A stretch of 64,000 nt of DNA, taken from contig CM051460.1 in the NCBI GenBank assembly GCA_028095005.1, positions 65,821,676-65,885,675 of the forward strand. Reading direction: 5' to 3'. How positions within the stretch are numbered: position 1 is the first letter of the stretch; each line of letters begins with the position of its first letter. This DNA comes from Rhynchospora pubera (lineage: Eukaryota; Streptophyta; Magnoliopsida; Poales; Cyperaceae). Shown here one piece after another: positions 1 through 13,628 of this stretch. Made by a program: the position numbers and the translations under genes. Under the pieces are notes generated by a model. It searched no databases, was not told the DNA's origin, and saw only the letters and a list, made by a program, of their open reading frames with translations.

Positions 1-3000
1 AAACAAAACATGATTAAGTTAAATCGCCCTCCTTCTCTCTATCCCCTTCTAACGTGTATGATCGTTCATTGATGCATTCTCGCCGACGCGGGACATCGTG
101 TTTCTTCATCCGTGTCGGGGTGTAAATCGAATTTACTAGGAGCAAATAGAGAAAGGTTACTTAACGATGTTTTCTAATCGGATTGGACATCGGGGCAAAG
201 TTTGTGGATGTACATGTGATATTTCACAAACCAAGAATCATATGGAATGATTGGTTGGAGAACCTACTCTATCTAGTTGTTTTTGGTGTCACGCCGACGC
301 TAGCACCATCTCAATGAAAATAGGGATCTTGGAAAACCTACTACATTAGGGACATTAAATAATTGTAGTGGGAGTTTTATTTGTTATAAATAAAACAATT
401 GCATAAACTAAATGACCGTAAATTGATTTTGTTATAGATGTTTAAATTGTTAATTTTGTTGCGATCAATCTTTGAAAATTAACAAACTCGTTTCTAAAAG
501 TATTCACTTAAAGAAGTAATACTGATTCCTAAGACACGATCTTAGTGAATAGAAATTTGAGTATGTCAATTCCCAAAACTTTCCTCAAACTACCCGAACG
601 TAGCAACGCGATGATTGATTGACTTTTGGCGAAAAGTTATTCAATAAAGCGTATGCTTAATATCCTCATTTGAAATTTCTAGAACTTTGGATTAGCGAAT
701 TCATATGGACTAAAATTAATTCGTACGTTCTCATCCGCTTACTCAAGAAAGTGTTCTTGGAGAAAGTAGATATTAACTCCATCATTTATGATTGAGTATA
801 AAGAATATGAGTTGACCAAGAGATTATTCTTTTAAAAGAAGTTAAATGAATGTTTCATTAGCTCACAAATCGAAAGATTGAAGTAGCTAATTGATGACTA
901 GAGATATTAATCTCCGATATCAAGGATTGTTGATATTGTCATACGATCTCTTTGGAATCATGAAGGATATAATGTTACCTTTTTCCGCACGCTTGTTAAT
1001 GCAAAAAGGTGATTGATTAAGTATTCAAGAAATACTTCACCAATGTATGAGTTGAAATTTCGAGACTCTCATTGATGACCATGTGTCACATGAGATGTTT
1101 CATTTGCCGTTTATGAGAGGCATTTGAAAAGTTGTCCGAAATACCATGATTGTGACGATTAGAAATATTCTAATCCTAAAGTGTATTTGTCGTTCAAATT
1201 ATCTCACTATCTTTAATTCACACTAGTAACTTGATACTAGTTCATATGCTCGCATTTAAAGAAATGTGTTAGCAATGAAGAATAAGAGAATGTTCGAGAG
1301 ATGCAAAGTTAACTCCGTATAGGAAATGACTTATTCATTTAAGTCATTACCATTGAATACGTAGAGTTATCTTTATTAAGAGTTTGTTTAGGAATTGAAG
1401 GTTGCATACCTTAATTCTAAAACCTCTCATAATATCTCCATTTCATATTCAATGATGGATGATTATGTTTTGTAAAAGACAAGATCTTTTATTATAGATT
1501 TGTTTATATGATCTCATGCATCTTGATTGAATTTGCTTGAAATAGATAAACAAATTTTGAATGACAAATAGGATGCGTAAGACTTAACATAAAGTATTTT
1601 GACTTTAATGTTATATATAACCGCTTAGTCACATACATAAACGAGAATCGCATTACGAGAGTCTACGTAACATAGAGCTCGTAATTCAATTCGATTTCAA
1701 ATCGATTGGTATGCGAATCATGTTTGTTAAATGACATAAGCGCCTTTTAACCTATGAAGGTTTAAGGACAAGTGAATTAATTAGGACTTATACATATCGA
1801 TGTATAAAGACCTATAAGTACTTGTACAATGAAAGGTTGTTTTACTACTTAACCAACGATCATTGTAGATATTAACATATCTATTTGATAAGGTATAAGT
1901 ATGAACCTTTTGACTAGTTCAAAGGAGTTCAAGAGTGAAGTTTAAAAGACCGTTCAAGAAAAATAGAAGTCTTACAATTAATCGTGGTAAATAAGGAGTT
2001 AAGTCGTATAATTTGAAATATTATCTAAAGAGTATGAAAATAGTTTCATAACTCGCTCCATGAGGAATAATATGTCCAAGAATGGAGGTATCGAACAATT
2101 TTTTGTTCGATCGATAATAATTCAAATGGACTTATTCAACTCGTATTAAGGAATTATGTTTGAGGATAATATTGTTTACACTGAATGGTGTTCCATCGAA
2201 GTCTATTGAGGAATATATCTTACGAGATTTTGATCTCTAAGTATAATGCTTCTTAAGATTTGGTGTTGATAAGCTTATTTCAAGATCGTTGATAAGCTTG
2301 TACCCAAATAAGACATTTAATATTTGTAGGATGCTTTATATTAAAATGCACTACTTCCACGAATATGATAAGAACAAAGTAGTTGTTGCTAATCATAATG
2401 TAGTCTTGATGAATTGAAATTCTCAAGAAGAAGTAGTGGGAGTAAAGTGAGCATTAAAATAGTTTATGCATCACTACAAGAAGTACTCTTATGGGAAACT
2501 TGTCACTCCATACATGGTACTTAGTGGGAGTTGAGCAAAACTTCATTCACAAGTTATTTTGAAAGAAGTTTAATAGTATGCTCCTTCCAATGAGGATTCA
2601 ACCATCTCACGAGTTGATGATGTTCGAGAAACTCATGGAATATATGAGGAGTCAAGAACTCGTTCAACAAATCGTTGTAGAAGAAGTTCATGAAACTCAA
2701 GTACCAATCCTACAAAAGATCAACGAGAGTTGATTGCCTAAGCCGTTTGGTGCATTGGCTTCACGACATTCTCAAACTTAGCATATGAGAATCCGTTGAT
2801 AAACAAGAAAAACGATGGAACGATCCGATTCCACATATATGGTTTGAATTCATATGATCTTTAAATAAAATCCATGTATAACAACAAGGTATAGACCTTG
2901 GTTGATGTTCATGAAGGAGCAATCCATCAAGAACGTTTTAGATCTTCAAAAGGAAAGATCGACATGGATAACAAATCGATTATGTACAAAGCGCGGCTTC

Positions 3001-4469
3001 TCGCTTGTAGCTATGTCTAAGTCGATGACTAGTTGACTACGTACAAAGCACAACCTCTTGCTTGTGGCTATGTAAAAGTCAATAAAGATCATTCTAGCAA
3101 TAGTTGTATTTCATATATATTGATATATGGAAAAACACATAAAACCGCCTTCTTCATATGAATGAAGGATGATGTTGTGCATTTGACACAAATCGAGGTT
3201 TTATGTATTGCTAAAAACATACACATGCTTCAAGGATCCATAAATGGATTAAAGCAAGTGTTGTGGAAATTGAAAAAAAAAAAGTTTTGACAATGAAGTC
3301 AAGGAGTTGAACTTCGTCAAAAGTATCTTGTATAAACAAGATATTCAGTGGGAGCATAATTGTATTACTTGTATTGTTCAAGATAACAATTCATTAAATT
3401 GGGAATAACATTAAGAAAATGAATATTGTCAAGATCTCTTTGGAGAATGCTTTCTCAAATGAGAACTTGGGCAAAATCACCTGATCCTAGGAAACAAATC
3501 TATGAAGATAGATTATGATGGATGTCAGGTTTGAACAAATATGCATATATTGACGAAGTGTTCTAGAAACACGAAAGTTTACACTCCAAGAAAGGATGTC
3601 TAACTGTACGTCACATGGCATGACTTGAGTGCTTTAACTCGGTCTATTGCAACTCAATTCAAGAAAGTGCATGAAATAGTTCAAGCATTCTTTCATTATG
3701 AGTTTCATTGTGTACGTCATATTTATGCATATGCCCCGATGTGTAGTATCCAAAGGATATGACAAACAGTTGTCAAATGGATACAAGAGAGACACATTAG
3801 GACGATAGTCAAGGATATCCTCGAGTACCTTATGAGAAAGAGTGATATAATGTTTCATCTCTTAAGATGAAGTAGAGCTCGTGTAAGTTAATTACACTAA
3901 TGCTAGTTTTTTCGAAAGATTGATATAATCACAGTTGAAATACATATTTTGCTAAAAGGTGGTGTTGTAAGTTTAGAAGGTGTTCTAAATGGAATATTAC
4001 AACTGTTTCCGTCACCAAAGCAAAATACATAGCAACTTGTGAAGCAATAAAAGAAGTTTATTTCGGATCGATTTCTTAGTTGAGTTTTTATGGTTCTAAG
4101 CATCTCGAACTATAACTTACTCCTAAAGAACCCAATTATACATTGGAGATTCAAATATGATCTATAACGATATCACTTGATATCATATGATGGTGATCAA
4201 GAATATATATAGGAGAATATATATATATATGGTCAAACAATTTTTGGATAGGTTCGCGAACACAGCGAACACTCTAGCATGACCTCTACCTTGAGCAGTA
4301 TACGAGATGCAGTTATGCATCCATACGTGATGGACGTATGAGTAACTAGCTATAAGCGTATTATTTATTTTGAGGTCCGAAACATGTATATATTTAGATA
4401 TATGACATCGTTCTCAATTCTTCGTTGGCTAGAAGTCACTATTGATTGACTCTAGGCCAAGTGGGAGAT
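1..4469 (+). mobile_element. Decayed internal region of a Ty1/copia retrotransposon
   Basis: No long reading frame survives, but short + strand stretches read as copia polyprotein in the expected order. Around 2970-3020 a reverse-transcriptase YKARL-like motif is visible. Near 3350-3400 there is a degraded version of the hydrophobic block before the YVDD motif. Around 3455-3510 there is a block like the following FxMKDLG...YILG segment. Near 4015-4055 the RNase H motif reads TKAKYIATCEAIKE. The region ends in a purine-rich polypurine tract just before the LTR at 4470. The 5' LTR, primer-binding site and probably the gag start lie outside the window. Frameshifts and stops are dense, so the copy is not autonomous. 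Short ORFs here are chance. Confidence 0.8.
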
Positions 4470-6253
4470 TGTTAGAGTTATGTCCTAGAAGTCAATAATT
4501 TAATGACTTAATTATTAGTTTATGTATGGGATGATATTTTATCATCTGTTCCTAGGTTTATTATTGACAGGTTATTCAGGTTGTGGATCTGAATAGTAGA
4601 TCTCTGTGGATCATTCTTTAGAATGACAATAATAAATCTAAACGGTCCATAATCTTGATAATTAACAAGGAACATTAATTATCTTATAAGATTAGTATGC
4701 AAGTTAAGTGATGATTAAGTTCTACTAATCATAGGTAAAGAGTTACCAACTTAATTGCATATGTGTATGTTATGGAACATAGCACAGGACTTGACCCATC
4801 GAAATAAACATATGGATTGTGTTATGTGTCATTGTTTATTTCGTTATGATTTTGGTTCTAAGTTTGAGATGTTTATCTTTTCCACATGAGGATAGGTTCA
4901 ATAAATATCGTCTACCGCTGATTCCCGATAAGGGCTGCTATACGGACTTTATTTATGTTCTCTTGAATTGTGCGGGGAAAAGTTAATCATCAAGAAAACC
5001 GTATGTCCCTCATTAATTCACTTAGTGAGTGACGATATCTGTTTGGGCCCCTTGATGGAGATAGATTGTTTGCATGCAACTTTATACAATTATCTCTAGA
5101 TCAAGAAACGTATAATCTGCAAGAATGACACATTCCTATCTTGGATTATACGATGATATCGTGTGACATAAGAATCAAAATAGAGAAACATAATTATTCT
5201 CTTATGCATGATTTAAATACTGTAGTAGTACACTATTTATGCGAATTGGGAATCATAACGTGTTGCTAGATACCGCTTATGATTATTGGAATTAAATAAC
5301 GATTTAATTCCATGTCCAACGTAGCATAAATCCTCAAAGGGTCACACAAATAGGACTTTGACCATACGTGCATTATTTATTTATTTGCAATAGTGAGTAT
5401 TGCAAAATATGATAAGTTGATTAATTAATTAAATAACGTTATGGACCGTTATAATTAATTAAATCAAATGGATCATATAGAAATAAATTAATGTACATGC
5501 TAATCCTAAAATGATTATCAATATATTGATAATTAATTTTATTCATCACACTTTAATTTAATTAAGTGAATTAAATTAAAGTATAAACTTCTAATTTAAT
5601 AGTCTATTTGAGCCTAAATTGAATGCAACTTTAAAGGCCTATTAAATAATTGATTTAATATATGGCCTAAGTGAGATTAAACAAATAAGTGGGGTGGCCT
5701 TTTTGGCCCAACTTAATGGCCGGCCATATAGGGGTAAAAAGGGCAAAGGAAAAGGTTGGTGGAGAGTGGTCTATATAAGGACCACTTGAAGAAGTAAAAC
5801 CTAACCTTCTCACCTTGCCTCCCTTCTTCTCCCTAGCCGCCGCCACCATCCATGGGCAGAATTTTGATTCTCCCATGGTGGTCTCTCTCTCTCTTGCATT
5901 CCCATAGGTCTCATGTGTTGAGAATAGCTATTCCAAAAGGTTAATTGCTAGAATTACTTGAAGAATGGTGAAAAGGATTAGCTATCCCCTTTCTCTTGCT
6001 AGCACAAGAATTGGGACATGGCCAAATTCCTTGGTGGACTCGAGGGCGCCATGGAGGAGGCGAAGGAGAGCACCCCATCGATTCCCATGCCGTAGGATCG
6101 AGCCCCGCGAATACGATTTCGCGGGAGGTACAATATTCCACCCTTTTCTCTTTGTGTCGAATGAGCTTTGTACTAGATCCTCTCTTGCTCTTTGTTTAAT
6201 TGGATTAATTAAGTGTAATTAGTCTAAAATTAAAATTGGGCAGTTTCCTAACA
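4470..6253 (+). repeat. 3' LTR of the copia element
   Basis: It starts TGTTAGAG directly after the polypurine tract GTGGGAGAT and ends CCTAACA, giving the TG...CA ends and short inverted repeat of an LTR. It is 1784 bp long. The first ~1 kb is nearly the same as the separate LTR at 23501-25263; the two diverge in the promoter-proximal and R/U5 part. A TATA-like TATATAA at about 5773-5779 probably marks the U3/R boundary. Short ORFs inside it (5667-6222) are not genes. Confidence 0.88.
5773..5779 (+). promoter_or_regulatory. TATA box of the 3' LTR
   Basis: A TATATAA heptamer lies late in the LTR. The related LTR at 23501 has a TATAAATA in the same relative place (24773-24780). The shared position supports a promoter role. 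No transcription start can be seen. Confidence 0.5.
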
Positions 6254-8071
6254 CCCTGAACTTAAAATCTTTACAATTAAGTCCTTTTTGTCGGTAAATA
6301 TGCCCTTAAAATTTTGTAAATAGGTCCCTGGGACATAAAATTCTTTACAAACAGGCCCTCAACCTCGCAAATCTACGCAAGAACCAAACCAGAACGGTAC
6401 CAGAAATTGTTTAGCCTCGATTGAGGCTGGTACAAGACCTGTACCAACATCGCAAGCACACAGGAGGGCATACCAACTGAGTAACACAAGCGTAACACCA
6501 ATTATTCCTTTCTTCCTTTAGCTTAACGAAATTAACCATATCTACCATCGGCTTATAACCCATTAACCAATATAATGGCAGAAATTATCTTATCCCCTTC
6601 ATAACCATCATCTAAACTCTGTTTCAATTTCATACCAAGCCACTGTTTAGGCCTAATTAGGGATTAGGGTCTAATTACGTAAATTCACCATGGAACTCAA
6701 AACCGAAAGAGAGGAAAGCAATATACCTCAAGCTATCCCTTTTTCCTTTCCTTGCCTCTTCTCAATCTCGTCTCCCTCATAGTCCAACTCTCTCCTTTCT
6801 TTTTCTGTGAAAACCCTAGTTGCTCAGCTAATCGACATGAACTGAGAAGGGGGTATTTATAGGCGACACAGAGGGGAGAAGAGAGAGAAAAACCAACGGC
6901 GAAGATCCATAGACTCGAATCTTACTGTCGAGTCAAAGTTTCAACCCTTATCCTCTTCTCTCGCGGATAAGATCAAAAGAGACAGCTCAGCAGAGGCGAT
7001 GCTCGACTGTGGCACGGCGGGATTGGTTAGCCACAGTCGATCCTTCTCAATTTTTCGAGCTGGGTTTTCCATCGGAGAAGAAGAGAGAAAAGAGAGGAAT
7101 CGGACGGATCGCACGATAGAAGTGAAAAGAGGAGGAAGAAGGGGATGGTGACAGCGAAATTTGGGGGTTTTATTAAAAATTGATCTTTGGATTTTCTGTG
7201 GCAGGAACTTTGTAGCTAAGGATGCTGCAACTCATATAAACAATTTAATTGATTTTTCTTATTAGATTAAATTATGATTTCGAGTGAACTTTACTGTTAC
7301 GATTTAATTAATCGTTTGAGATTATTAGTTTTAAAATTTTGTTCATCTTAATATTATTTTTAAAATTAACCTTATTGTTATAATTAAACTGGATCTGGTA
7401 TTTCTACTATGTTACAGTTTCCGTTGATTTACCCGGCGTTCACGCGGTAAGAAATCGATTTACTCCTTTGCTCTTTTACCCTGGGGAAGAGACATATGAC
7501 AAGTGGGGTCCATTTGCACCAATTGATTGTTTTGAATTTCTGTGCACGGTTTACAAAGAAGTGGAGCATCCAAGACTTTTAACGAAAACAGTAATTTATC
7601 AAAAGGGGGCAGCGACATTTTTGGCCTCCCCTGGATCCGCTGCAGTGGTATGCACGCGCCAGCAACTTTTGATTTTTGTGGGATTTTCTATCCAATTTCC
7701 TTAAACAATTTATTTCTCTGGCTGTCCAACCAAAATAAATTATTTGGGGGGTCTTCCCATGGGTATTTTTGGATGAAATTTATGGGTAAGTCTAGAAAAA
7801 TATAAGGAATCTAATGGTTCAACTGGTTTCACAAAATTCCTTATGAATTTATTTTGGTAATTTTGTGGATTTTTTGGGTTTCTTTGTAAATCTTGAAATT
7901 TGTGTGGGTATTTTTGGTATTTAAAAATAATGATAATTTACCATAATTCTCAAGGAATTTTTGGGTAAATTTTGAGGAATTTTGGAGTTTGTTTGGTATT
8001 TTTCGCAATTTGGTTTTGAGTTTAAATTTATATTTTGGTTTCAGGGAATCATCATTTTTTAAGGGTCAACA
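6254..8071 (+). repeat. Old LTR-like repeat, 3' end GTCAACA
   Basis: About 7425-8071 is clearly related to 53370-54104: both run from CGGTAAGAAATCG through a shared 'cccatgggtatttttggat' block to an end at GGGTCAACA. A TATA-like TATTTATAG with a CT-rich stretch upstream (6720-6860) has a counterpart around 53190-53200. CA-terminal ends and a conserved promoter-like block suggest diverged LTRs, probably solo or truncated. The left border is unclear, because the copia LTR abuts it. No polyprotein coding was found. Lineage is not assigned. Confidence 0.5.
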
Positions 8072-9378
8072 GTAAGGTGTTGTTAATTTAAGTTTTATAT
8101 GAGGAATTCTTTATGCAATGTTGTTTAGAGAACTTTTTTAGTTGTTATTTTTCCAAATTTGTATCTATTTTTTTAGGGCACCAATGGGTGGTACGTAATG
8201 GTTGTAAATTTGTGAGATTTTTTTGGTTTACAATTTTATTATGTATTGCTGAAAATCCAGTTATAAACTTTTCTGTTTGACCTATGTATACAAATTTGGC
8301 GCAAAAAAAAAGGTGAGGAAGATTTGGCGCAAAAATAACTGTACTGGCTGGTAGGAATGAAAGTTTGTGCTGGCAATAATTGTGGCTGCAATAAAATAGT
8401 CAACTTTTGCTCTATTCTTATTTGTACATATCATCCAAACATGAGTGAATAAGACAAATGAATAAGCAGATTGTGAATTAGCAATTCTGAAATATCGTTA
8501 TTCTTATTCAAAAATATGCTGAATAAGGCTTATTCCAAGCTTGCCAAACACACCCTAAATGAATCCGAAACCTTAAGACATTGAAGCACCTGTTTGAGTC
8601 CTTAAATCATTCAAGCATCTCTTTTTACATTATAAAATTAAAAAAAATTGATTGTCTAATTTTCGTGAGAAAATAAACAATGGTAATTAATTGTTCTGTT
8701 CATGTAGATTTGACCATCAAACTGTACTACAAACAATTTGATCAGTAAACTTGAGATTTCTTTTGACTTCGGTTTTGTCTCGATCAGCTGGGATCGTTAG
8801 ATCCTTATATCCATCGAGAATTTCAGAGAGTGGGGGAGAGCAACATGTCTGAGGCGGGCAGTGAACAAATGATGGAGACGAAGAAGGGCAGCAAATTATT
8901 ATTTTTTTTTTTGGAGTGATATAATATTTCTCTTCAATCCGATCCGTTAGATTGAAATCGAACGGCTGATATCCTGGAGTACTGCTGTAGTAAAGTATTA
9001 CAATAACGGGCCTCCACCTGTGCACCAAAATAGACAAATATTTTGAAAACAAAAAAAAGATAAAATATGATGAAAACAATGATGGGACGGGAAGCAGAGT
9101 CAAATAATGGTACCACCGGATAGTACTATCTATAGACTAATAATAATGCGCCTAACGCCTTCCCCAGTTCTCATGTAATTTTTCTTATTTAATCCGTTCC
9201 AATCCCTTCCAGCGATGCACAACTGAAAACTGTACCTGCCTACGGGCTCAATTAAAAAAAAAAGAAAAAGCTGCACCAGAATAATATATCAATTGTGGGC
9301 TCGCATATTTTGAAAAAATCGCCGTATTGTGGGCCCTTCGATTTTAGAAGTATAATATTTGCATACGCTACTCCCATA
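8072..9378. other. Intergenic, no gene recognised
   Basis: AT-rich sequence. About 8430-8565 resembles one end of a MITE (repeated GAATAAG/CTTATTC and a CCAAACACACCC end), but no matching partner was found. The minus-strand ORF at 8717-9103 has no recognisable domain and is probably chance. Confidence 0.5.
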
Positions 9379-9537
9379 GTGGCCGTTTGAATAGTTTGGA
9401 AATAAGAAGAATAGTTTAATTTTAGGCAGAAAATATTGAAAGGCGTGTAACTTTATGAAGAATTTGGATGGTTAGAAATAAATTTATGGTTAGGAAAAAA
9501 ACTATTTTTCTTATTCCTAAGCGATCCAAACGGTCCC
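9379..9537. mobile_element. MITE with 3-bp target duplication ATA
   Basis: The ends GTGGCCGTTTGAATAG and the reverse complement GGGACCGTTTGGATCG are terminal inverted repeats, each flanked by ATA (9376-9378 and 9538-9540). It shares the internal 'aactttatgaagaatttgga' type block with the copies at 59221, 59477, 62615 and 63307. It has no coding capacity. Confidence 0.7.
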
Positions 9538-10569
9538 ATAATATATTTTTCTTAAATTCATATCGTTTTAAATTATGAACAAATATAATTGATTAGGATT
9601 TCAAGTCTTGTTTAAAATTTTAATCACCACAGAATTACCCATAAATATTCATGGTGCATGCGTGAAGTCTTTCGATATATATTAACCAAACTTTTATTTT
9701 AGAAACAATCAGATGCAAGCGCACAATAATATAATAATATTGTGCAACATTATGGTTTGTCAAACTAAAAGGAAAACTTTGGAAATACTGATCAAACAAC
9801 AGTTAGTTATCGAGGTAAAAAAAAATTAAACAAATATAATATAAATATAGAAAAAACAATTTGAAGTTCTCAATGTGGGTCAAATTTCTATACATTTCTA
9901 ATTTAACTTAATGTGATAACTTCGAAATTCGAATACATGTAACTTTGAGCATCAATTTGCTAGAAAATTTTCGTTAATTGGATTCCTCCAAAAGGACATC
10001 TCTATAACAGGTCTAAATTAATTTTCAATCTGATTGTGTTTTTTTTTCAATGGCACAAACTAATTATAATAATAATTTGTATTGATTTGGCATAACTCTT
10101 AAGTACCATACATGATAATAATTTCAATCTGATAACAATTTCCAGCCACACACTGAAAATTGTCTAATCGGCTCCTCGTAGCTCCAAATGAATTTACGAA
10201 TACACAAAAAGAGTATCATCATAAATTTTCTATATATAAGTTGGCTTGATTCATTATTACTCGCTAGACTCTAAGCATACACAAAATTCCTATTCAATGC
10301 ACACATACACAAAAATACCTAGTTTTATTTATTTATTTATTTTTTGGGAAAATGGCCCATAGGCATTCATTTATCCTAGAAGTTTGAAACAAATACAAAG
10401 AGTTTTATCTTGTATGACAGATCTTTAGTTTTTACCAGTTTTCTTATCCAATAAACAAGAAAAGAGATTGATGCGGAAGTACAGGACTGAAGATATATAA
10501 AAAACTTATACAGGGGCATATGGAAAAAAATAGCAAATAATTACATTCAGAAGGGTTGTATTCGAAAAA
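9538..10569. other. Intergenic upstream of the first F-box gene
   Basis: AT-rich and without a recognised gene or repeat. A TATATAA at 10494-10500 is a possible promoter element for the F-box gene starting at 10941, at a plausible but unproven distance. Confidence 0.4.
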
Positions 10570-10940
10570 AATAGATTGCAAAAGTCAAGAGGACCGTACC
10601 AGCATGGCGTTGGTCTGAGGCCGCTGATTTCGTACAATCCGCACTACCTGCCTGTACTTCCCTCCCCCACATCTCCCCTCCCCATTTGGAACTCTCTCTT
10701 TTATTTTATTATTATTATTATATTATATTTTTACGATCATGCCCCTACCTTATCTTGTCTTCTTCGGTACCGTACCTCTCCCACTCAAATACCCATCTTA
10801 CCCTCCAAAACATCTCCCAGTCCACTTATCACCTCAGAGAACTACAAACCGATCAAGGCCATTTTCGGAAAAGTCCATCTTTCGTCCTTCTTTTATCTCC
10901 CTCTTCCTGATCCATTTTTCTTACTTCTGTTCTCTCTCTA
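10570..10940 (+). promoter_or_regulatory. 5' leader/promoter-proximal region of first F-box gene
   Basis: This pyrimidine-rich stretch is recognisably homologous to 16257-16626 ahead of the second gene. Shared blocks include a CCGCACT...TACTTCC...CCCCCACATCT core and a GTACCGTACCTC segment, in the same order and spacing. The segmental duplication therefore took the leader as well as the coding region. The ORFs called inside it (10576-10941 and overlapping frames) read through C/T-rich untranslated sequence and are not supported. Confidence 0.55.
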
Positions 10941-13628
10941 ATGGAACCTGAGAAGAGAATGGATAAGCGGATCCGGGTCGATCTAAACCTTGAACAGAAC
11001 CCGATTAGCCCCTTCGAGTCTCTCTCAGAGGAAGTGCTCTTCCTCATATTGGATCTTCTCAACTCGAACCCGTTAGACAGGAAATCCTTCTCTCTCGTTT
11101 CTCGTTCGTTCTACAAACTCGAGTCATGTCACCGCCGGTGGCTCACTCCTCTCCGATTAGACCTCCTTCCTTCCATTCTAACAAGGTATAGCTCCATATC
11201 TCACCTCAACCTAACCCTCTGCTCCCGCCTGACCGATGTCACTCTCGCCTCGATCGCATCTCTGCTCAGTTCCAGCCTGAGATCCATCAATCTCTCGGGT
11301 TCTAGATCCTATACCCATAAAGGGATCGAGTGCTTGGCCGAGAAGTGCTTCAACTTGGAAGAGATCGACGTGTCGATCAGAGTTGATTTGGGGGATGAGG
11401 TGGCAGCCGCGATCGGGAAGATGGTGAAGATGGAGCGGGTTAACATGGGGAGATGTAAGAAGGTCACCGACTTGGGGATCGGTTGCATTGCTGCGGGTTG
11501 TCCTAATTTGAAGTTGCTTTGTGTGAAGGGCTGTGTTGGTGTCACAGATTTGGGTGTTAAGTTGGTAGCTGTCAAGTGTAGAAAGCTACAATCTTTGGAT
11601 GTTTCTTTTACCATGGTATGTATCAGTTTAGTTCACATTTCTCTGGTTATTATTTTTTATGCCTGTAATTAGTAAGTTCTGCATAATTGATTTTGTTTTT
11701 CATTGATTTGTTTGTAGATAACAAAGAAATGTCTCCCAGCTATAATGCAATTGCCTAATCTTGAAGAATTTTGCATGACCGGATGTCTCGGTATTGATAA
11801 CAAGGCATTTGTTAACCTTAAACAAGGGTGCAACTCACTTCAGGTATCTGAAATTGTGCAACTGACTTAAATTAAAATAAATAGGATGTGATTTTATTGA
11901 CTCGTGTTTGTAGATTGACATTGCTTTTATACATTTGATCAGGCACTTGATATGTCAAATTGCGAACACATGACAGATTCCGGGGTATTATCTATACTTC
12001 AGAAATATCCAAACTTGTACCACTTAAATCTTGCATCCTGTTCATCGGTAAGTTTGTACACATGATGCCTTTTGGTTTCCTCCCATAGCTTTAATAAAAA
12101 CCTTGCTAACTTGTACTAATGACAATGTAGGTTAATGTATCAATATTATCCGGCCTAAAGAGTATGTGTAAACTCGGTTCCATCAAATTGGACGGGTGCA
12201 AGGTCACTGCAAGTGGGTTAAAATCGCTCTCCAATTCATGCATCTCCTTGAAGGAACTGAGCCTGAGCAAGTGTCCGGGAGTGACTGATGAGGGCATTTC
12301 AGTAATTATGGCAAAGCACAAGGACTTAGTGAAATTAGATGTAACCTGTTGTAGATACATCACAGATGAGTCTCTATCTGCCATAACTAGTTCATGCACT
12401 TCTCTAGTTTCTCTTAGGATGGAATCTTGCACAAAATTGTCAAGTGAGGGTTTTCGGCTCATTGGCCAGCATTGTCCCAAATTGGAAGAGCTTGACTTAA
12501 CCGACAATGATTTAGATGATGAAGGTGCCTAAATTTTATTTTAATTATTTGTTTTTCATGAATAAGTAGAAAAGTAGAATCGTTTAATTAACTCCCTTTG
12601 ATTGCATTGATTGAGTATCAGAAAGTTTCTTTTAAAAAATTCATCTTCCTCTTTCTAAAATGATGCCATCTGCTGTTTAAAATCTATAAATTCAACAGAG
12701 AGAACAAATAAATAATCGACTTGTTCCTCTTAGTTTTAGTTAAATATATTAAACTGATTTTAATTTTGTTGATCTAATTGTAGGATTGAGATCCCTTGCC
12801 AGTTGCCATAACCTTGTCAGCTTAAAAATTGGCATATGCTTGAGAATCACCGACAATGGTCTTATTCCCGTAGGACAATCTTGCCCTCGTCTCCAGGAGC
12901 TTGATCTGTACCGTGCAATTGGTATAACTGACAAGGGTGTGTCAGCAATAGCTGATGGCTGTCCCCATCTAGAGATGATAAATATGGCATACTGCACTAA
13001 CATCTCTGACGAGTCCCTCAAGTTTCTGTCGAAATGTTCCAAGTTATGCATCCTTGAGATTCGTGGCTGTCTCCAAGTATCATCAGTCGGCATCTCAGCA
13101 ATTGCAGCCGGGTGCCGCCTACTCAGCAAGCTTGATGTAAAGAAATGTTGTGAAGTTAATGATGCAGCTATGTTCTCTCTTGCCCGATACTCTCACAATC
13201 TCTGTCAGGTACTATATTTTTTGTAAATCTTTTTAAAAGTTTTTGAAATGTATTGTATAGTAATGTAAACTGTAGATAGACCTTTCTACTAATATATCAT
13301 ACTAACTCTGGTGCAGATACACCTTTCTTACTGCTCGGTAACTGATGCCGGTCTTTTAGCACTTGCATGTTTAGGCTCTTTGCGAAATGCGACAATGTTA
13401 CATCTCTCTGGAGTGTCTCCGAAAGGTCTTGCGACGGCACTTTTGATGTGTCATGGCCTGACAAAGGTGAAAATGCACTCCTCGTTCAAGTCGTCCATTC
13501 CACGAGCTCTGATTGAACATGTTGAATCTCGCGGCTGTTCATTTCACTGGATGTATAAACCTTTTCAGGTAGATTTTGAATCCAGTGAACTCTGGAAACA
13601 ACAGTCACATGACTTGTTTGTCGAATAG
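10941..13628 (+). CDS. F-box/LRR-repeat protein, FBL3 (RAE1/RAH1) type, copy A
   Basis: Six exons join in frame to 678 residues: 10941-11615, 11718-11843, 11943-12047, 12131-12524, 12784-13208, 13317-13628; every intron is GT-AG. Residues ~24-72 form an F-box (PFESLSEEVLFLILDLL...). The rest is a run of ~26-residue cysteine-containing leucine-rich repeats with the recurring 'C..(V/I)TD.G' signature. Length and layout match Arabidopsis F-box/LRR-repeat protein 3 (RAE1, 665 residues). In that family the F-box binds SKP1 in an SCF ubiquitin ligase and the LRRs hold the substrate; RAE1 and RAH1 target the transcription factor STOP1. Whether this copy shares that substrate is inference. The donor after exon 4 is the weak GTGCCT. 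An ATG at codon 7 is an alternative start. Its paralogue lies 3 kb downstream. Copy A reads straight through the point where copy B has its last intron (at ~13568). Confidence 0.93.

Noticed and set aside
5667..6222. ORFs on both strands inside the copia LTR
   Set aside because: They overlap in several frames, lie wholly in LTR sequence with a TATA box, and show no domain.
7468..7805. ORFs of 78 and 87 residues
   Set aside because: They lie in the dispersed LTR-like repeat shared with 53.4-54.1 kb, and the reading frame is not conserved in that copy.
8717..9103. 128-residue minus-strand ORF
   Set aside because: No recognisable domain and low-complexity runs; reads through non-coding repeat-like sequence.
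10576..10941. 121-residue ORF before the first F-box gene
   Set aside because: C/T-rich leader; the homologous leader of copy B does not keep the frame.
12106..12507. Minus-strand ORFs opposite the F-box exons (also 12749, 17768, 16992)
   Set aside because: Antisense shadows of conserved LRR exons.
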